The notes under the pieces are model-generated. The model was not told the origin of the DNA and searched no databases. It saw nothing but the letters and a program-made list of their open reading frames with translations. Both the position numbers and the translations under genes were made by a program. From positions 1-11,883 of the forward strand of contig VGYW01000261.1 in the NCBI GenBank assembly GCA_016872875.1: DNA of 11,883 bases, given 5' to 3'. This document shows, piece by piece, positions 10,324 to 11,883 of the stretch (position 1 is its first letter; every line of letters starts with the position of its first letter). This DNA is from Planctomycetota bacterium. Its GTDB lineage: Bacteria > Planctomycetota > PUPC01 > DSUN01.

Positions 10324-11855
10324 GTCCCACCTTGCCGCCGGATATGGTGCTCCTGCTGCTCGCGGCTGAGCATGGTGAAGTAGGCGCACCAGCCGCCCAT
10401 GCGGACGCGCAGCGAGCGGTAGCGGCCGGGCTCGCGCTGGGCGGTGCGAAGCTCCTCCGTGTCGGCCACGGTGAGGGTCATCATCGAGCCGCCGGTCTCG
10501 ACGAAGCTGCGGACGAGTGCGGCCATGCGCGCCGTGCCCTCGTCGCCCTCGACGAGTCGGCGGGCGAGGCGCAGGTCGAGCGGGCCGCCGGCAGGGAGCC
10601 GCTCGTGGCCCATCTTGGCGTAAGAGAGGATGGCGCTGGGCAGGCCATCGAGGTCGCGCCCAAGGGCAGGAGAGAAGTTCGACGAGACGGGCTCACCGGC
10701 GAGGCGCCCGTCGGGCGATGCGCCCAGCCCCTCGCCGATGCCGATGTACCAGGAGAAGGTGCCCACGCCCGCTGGGAAGAGCACGGCGGCGCGGTGGGCC
10801 TCGGCGTGGCGGGCCACGGCCTCGGCGTAGGCGGCCATCACCTCGCGGCCGACGGCGTCGGCACGCTCGTCGTCGTTGCCGTACTTGGGCGCGTCGAGCA
10901 GCTTCTTCCGCAGGGCCTCGTGCCCATCGAAGTTGACGGACAGGGCGTCGCGCAGCTCGGACATCGTGGCCGCCTTCTGCTCGAAGATGGCGTGCTTGAT
11001 GGCCACCAGGGAGTCAATGGCGTGGGCGGCGCTCTCGGCGAGCATGCCGAAGGTGCGGAAGCGGGAGCCGCCGGCCGTCATGTCGCGCCGCGACTCAATC
11101 GCCCCGTCCATCAGGGCGCTCAGGAGCGGCACGGGGGCGATTGTGCTGCGGTCGTTGAGCGTGGCGACGACGTTGCGGACGACCCGCCCCACCATCGCGT
11201 CCGCCTGGGCGAGGAACGCCCGCCACACGTCCTCGAAGGAGGCGAAGGAGCGGGGGTCGCCGGTCTCGGGCGCCGTCTCCGAGCGCTCGCGACCGAGGGC
11301 CCAGAGGAGGCACAGCATCAGGCTGAGGCGCTGGAAGACGAAGTTCGTGCGGCCTGGGATGATCACCTCCCAGCAGCCGTCGTTCGTGTAGTCGCGGGCG
11401 TCGGGGGTCGGGATGCCGAGGCGTTCGAGGGCGGGGACGAGTGCCTCGTCGTTGAAGAGCGCCGGCATGCCGCCGCCGTCCTTCAGCACCTCGCAGGCGT
11501 GGCGGATGAGCGGCTCGGGCGTCGCGCGGTGGAGCCGCACGGTCAGCAGCGGATTGGTCATCTCGTTGCGGCGGTAGGCCTCCAGGAGCAGGTGCGAGAG
11601 GGGGTTCGTGCCGTCGCACCCGTCGGGCGTCAGGCCCCCGACCACGATGTTCTGGAGCCAGTGGTTCGTGGCGTCGAGGCTGTCGCGGCGGGCGCCGATC
11701 TGGGACGATGTGTAGTGTCGGGTGCGGCGGGCGGGGCCTGCCCTGAGCGAAGCCGCCATGTGGAAAGTCAAGTTTTTTTCACGACGGATCCCCTGGGCTC
11801 CCGCAGAGCGGGGCTTTTCGAGGTCGGCAGGAGTGTCGGTCCGATGCGGGCTCAT
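10320..11855 (-). CDS. Glycyl-radical enzyme, N-terminally short
   Basis: The catalytic core is clear: [19 protein letters not shown] (about 68-86), [10 protein letters not shown], the active-site Cys161 and Glu163 in [15 protein letters not shown], and the C-terminal glycyl-radical loop [10 protein letters not shown], where Gly488 would carry the radical. The Cys-x-Glu pair places it with dehydratase, lyase and decarboxylase-type enzymes rather than pyruvate formate-lyase, which has Cys-Cys. The substrate cannot be read from this. The spacing Cys161 to Gly488 (327) is normal, but family members have about 400 or more residues before the cysteine. Here only about 100 are homologous (from about residue 59), preceded by an unlike, Arg/Ala-rich stretch. 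An in-frame TGA at 11874-11876 shows the frame does not continue upstream. ATG at 11855 has only a weak GAGG. Its function may be lost, or a separate N-terminal part may lie upstream. The activase gene follows directly. Confidence 0.85.
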   Translation of the reverse strand: MSPHRTDTPADLEKPRSAGAQGIRREKNLTFHMAASLRAGPARRTRHYTSSQIGARRDSLDATNHWLQNIVVGGLTPDGCDGTNPLSHLLLEAYRRNEMTNPLLTVRLHRATPEPLIRHACEVLKDGGGMPALFNDEALVPALERLGIPTPDARDYTNDGCWEVIIPGRTNFVFQRLSLMLCLLWALGRERSETAPETGDPRSFASFEDVWRAFLAQADAMVGRVVRNVVATLNDRSTIAPVPLLSALMDGAIESRRDMTAGGSRFRTFGMLAESAAHAIDSLVAIKHAIFEQKAATMSELRDALSVNFDGHEALRKKLLDAPKYGNDDERADAVGREVMAAYAEAVARHAEAHRAAVLFPAGVGTFSWYIGIGEGLGASPDGRLAGEPVSSNFSPALGRDLDGLPSAILSYAKMGHERLPAGGPLDLRLARRLVEGDEGTARMAALVRSFVETGGSMMTLTVADTEELRTAQREPGRYRSLRVRMGGWCAYFTMLSREQQEHHIRRQGGT

Positions 11856-11883
11856 CTCTCTCGAGGCCTCGCGTCATTGCGCC

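Overview
The window is high-G+C bacterial chromosome with compact genes separated by unusually repeat-rich spacers. No ribosomal marker is present, so taxonomy is inference. The glycyl-radical enzyme and activase suggest an anaerobic or facultative lifestyle. The mix of gene content and short-unit repeats (heptamers of ATTCnnC and ATTTCGG type, GACGAG hexamers, CACAGAG units) resembles what I know from Planctomycetota-type environmental genomes (moderate to low confidence).

Layout. Positions 1-44 hold the first codons of an unidentified minus-strand gene. 54-2243 (minus) is a complete RecD2-type helicase, and 2476-3552 (plus) is a RadC protein with an unusual N-terminal cysteine-motif extension. 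The two are divergent, each with a good sigma-70-type promoter, and a 36-nt-arm inverted repeat fills the gap between the two -35 boxes. Between radC and the next, convergent gene lies a nested inverted repeat (3559-3810). 3827-4216 (minus) encodes a small exported protein of unknown function. 4274-4925 holds a small coding-like remnant and three different palindromic or short-unit repeats. 4926-6671 (minus) is an integral-membrane GT39/ArnT-like glycosyltransferase with two repeat-derived in-frame segments. 6761-7232 is a tandem array (about 89-bp period, six palindromic cores) in front of a frame-disrupted RraA-like gene (7273-7933, plus). 8270-8809 (minus) encodes an exported protein with two nearly identical YHS-like cysteine domains. 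8993-9183 is a large composite palindrome. 9217-10323 and 10320-11855 (both minus) are a glycyl-radical-enzyme activase and its glycyl-radical enzyme; the enzyme lacks the N-terminal part usual for the family.

Functionally the genes are ordinary housekeeping or accessory: DNA repair (recD2, radC), envelope glycosylation, metal handling and a radical-enzyme pair. The strongest unusual signal is the repeats. At least eight distinguishable repeat designs occur in 11.9 kb, and four of their occurrences lie inside reading frames without breaking them. Two insertions in the activase share terminal inverted repeats (TGTGGGCGG / CCGCCCACA) enclosing two hairpins, and a related motif recurs in the glycosyltransferase. 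This looks like a family of small, coding-compatible palindromic elements, comparable in principle to the Rickettsia palindromic elements.
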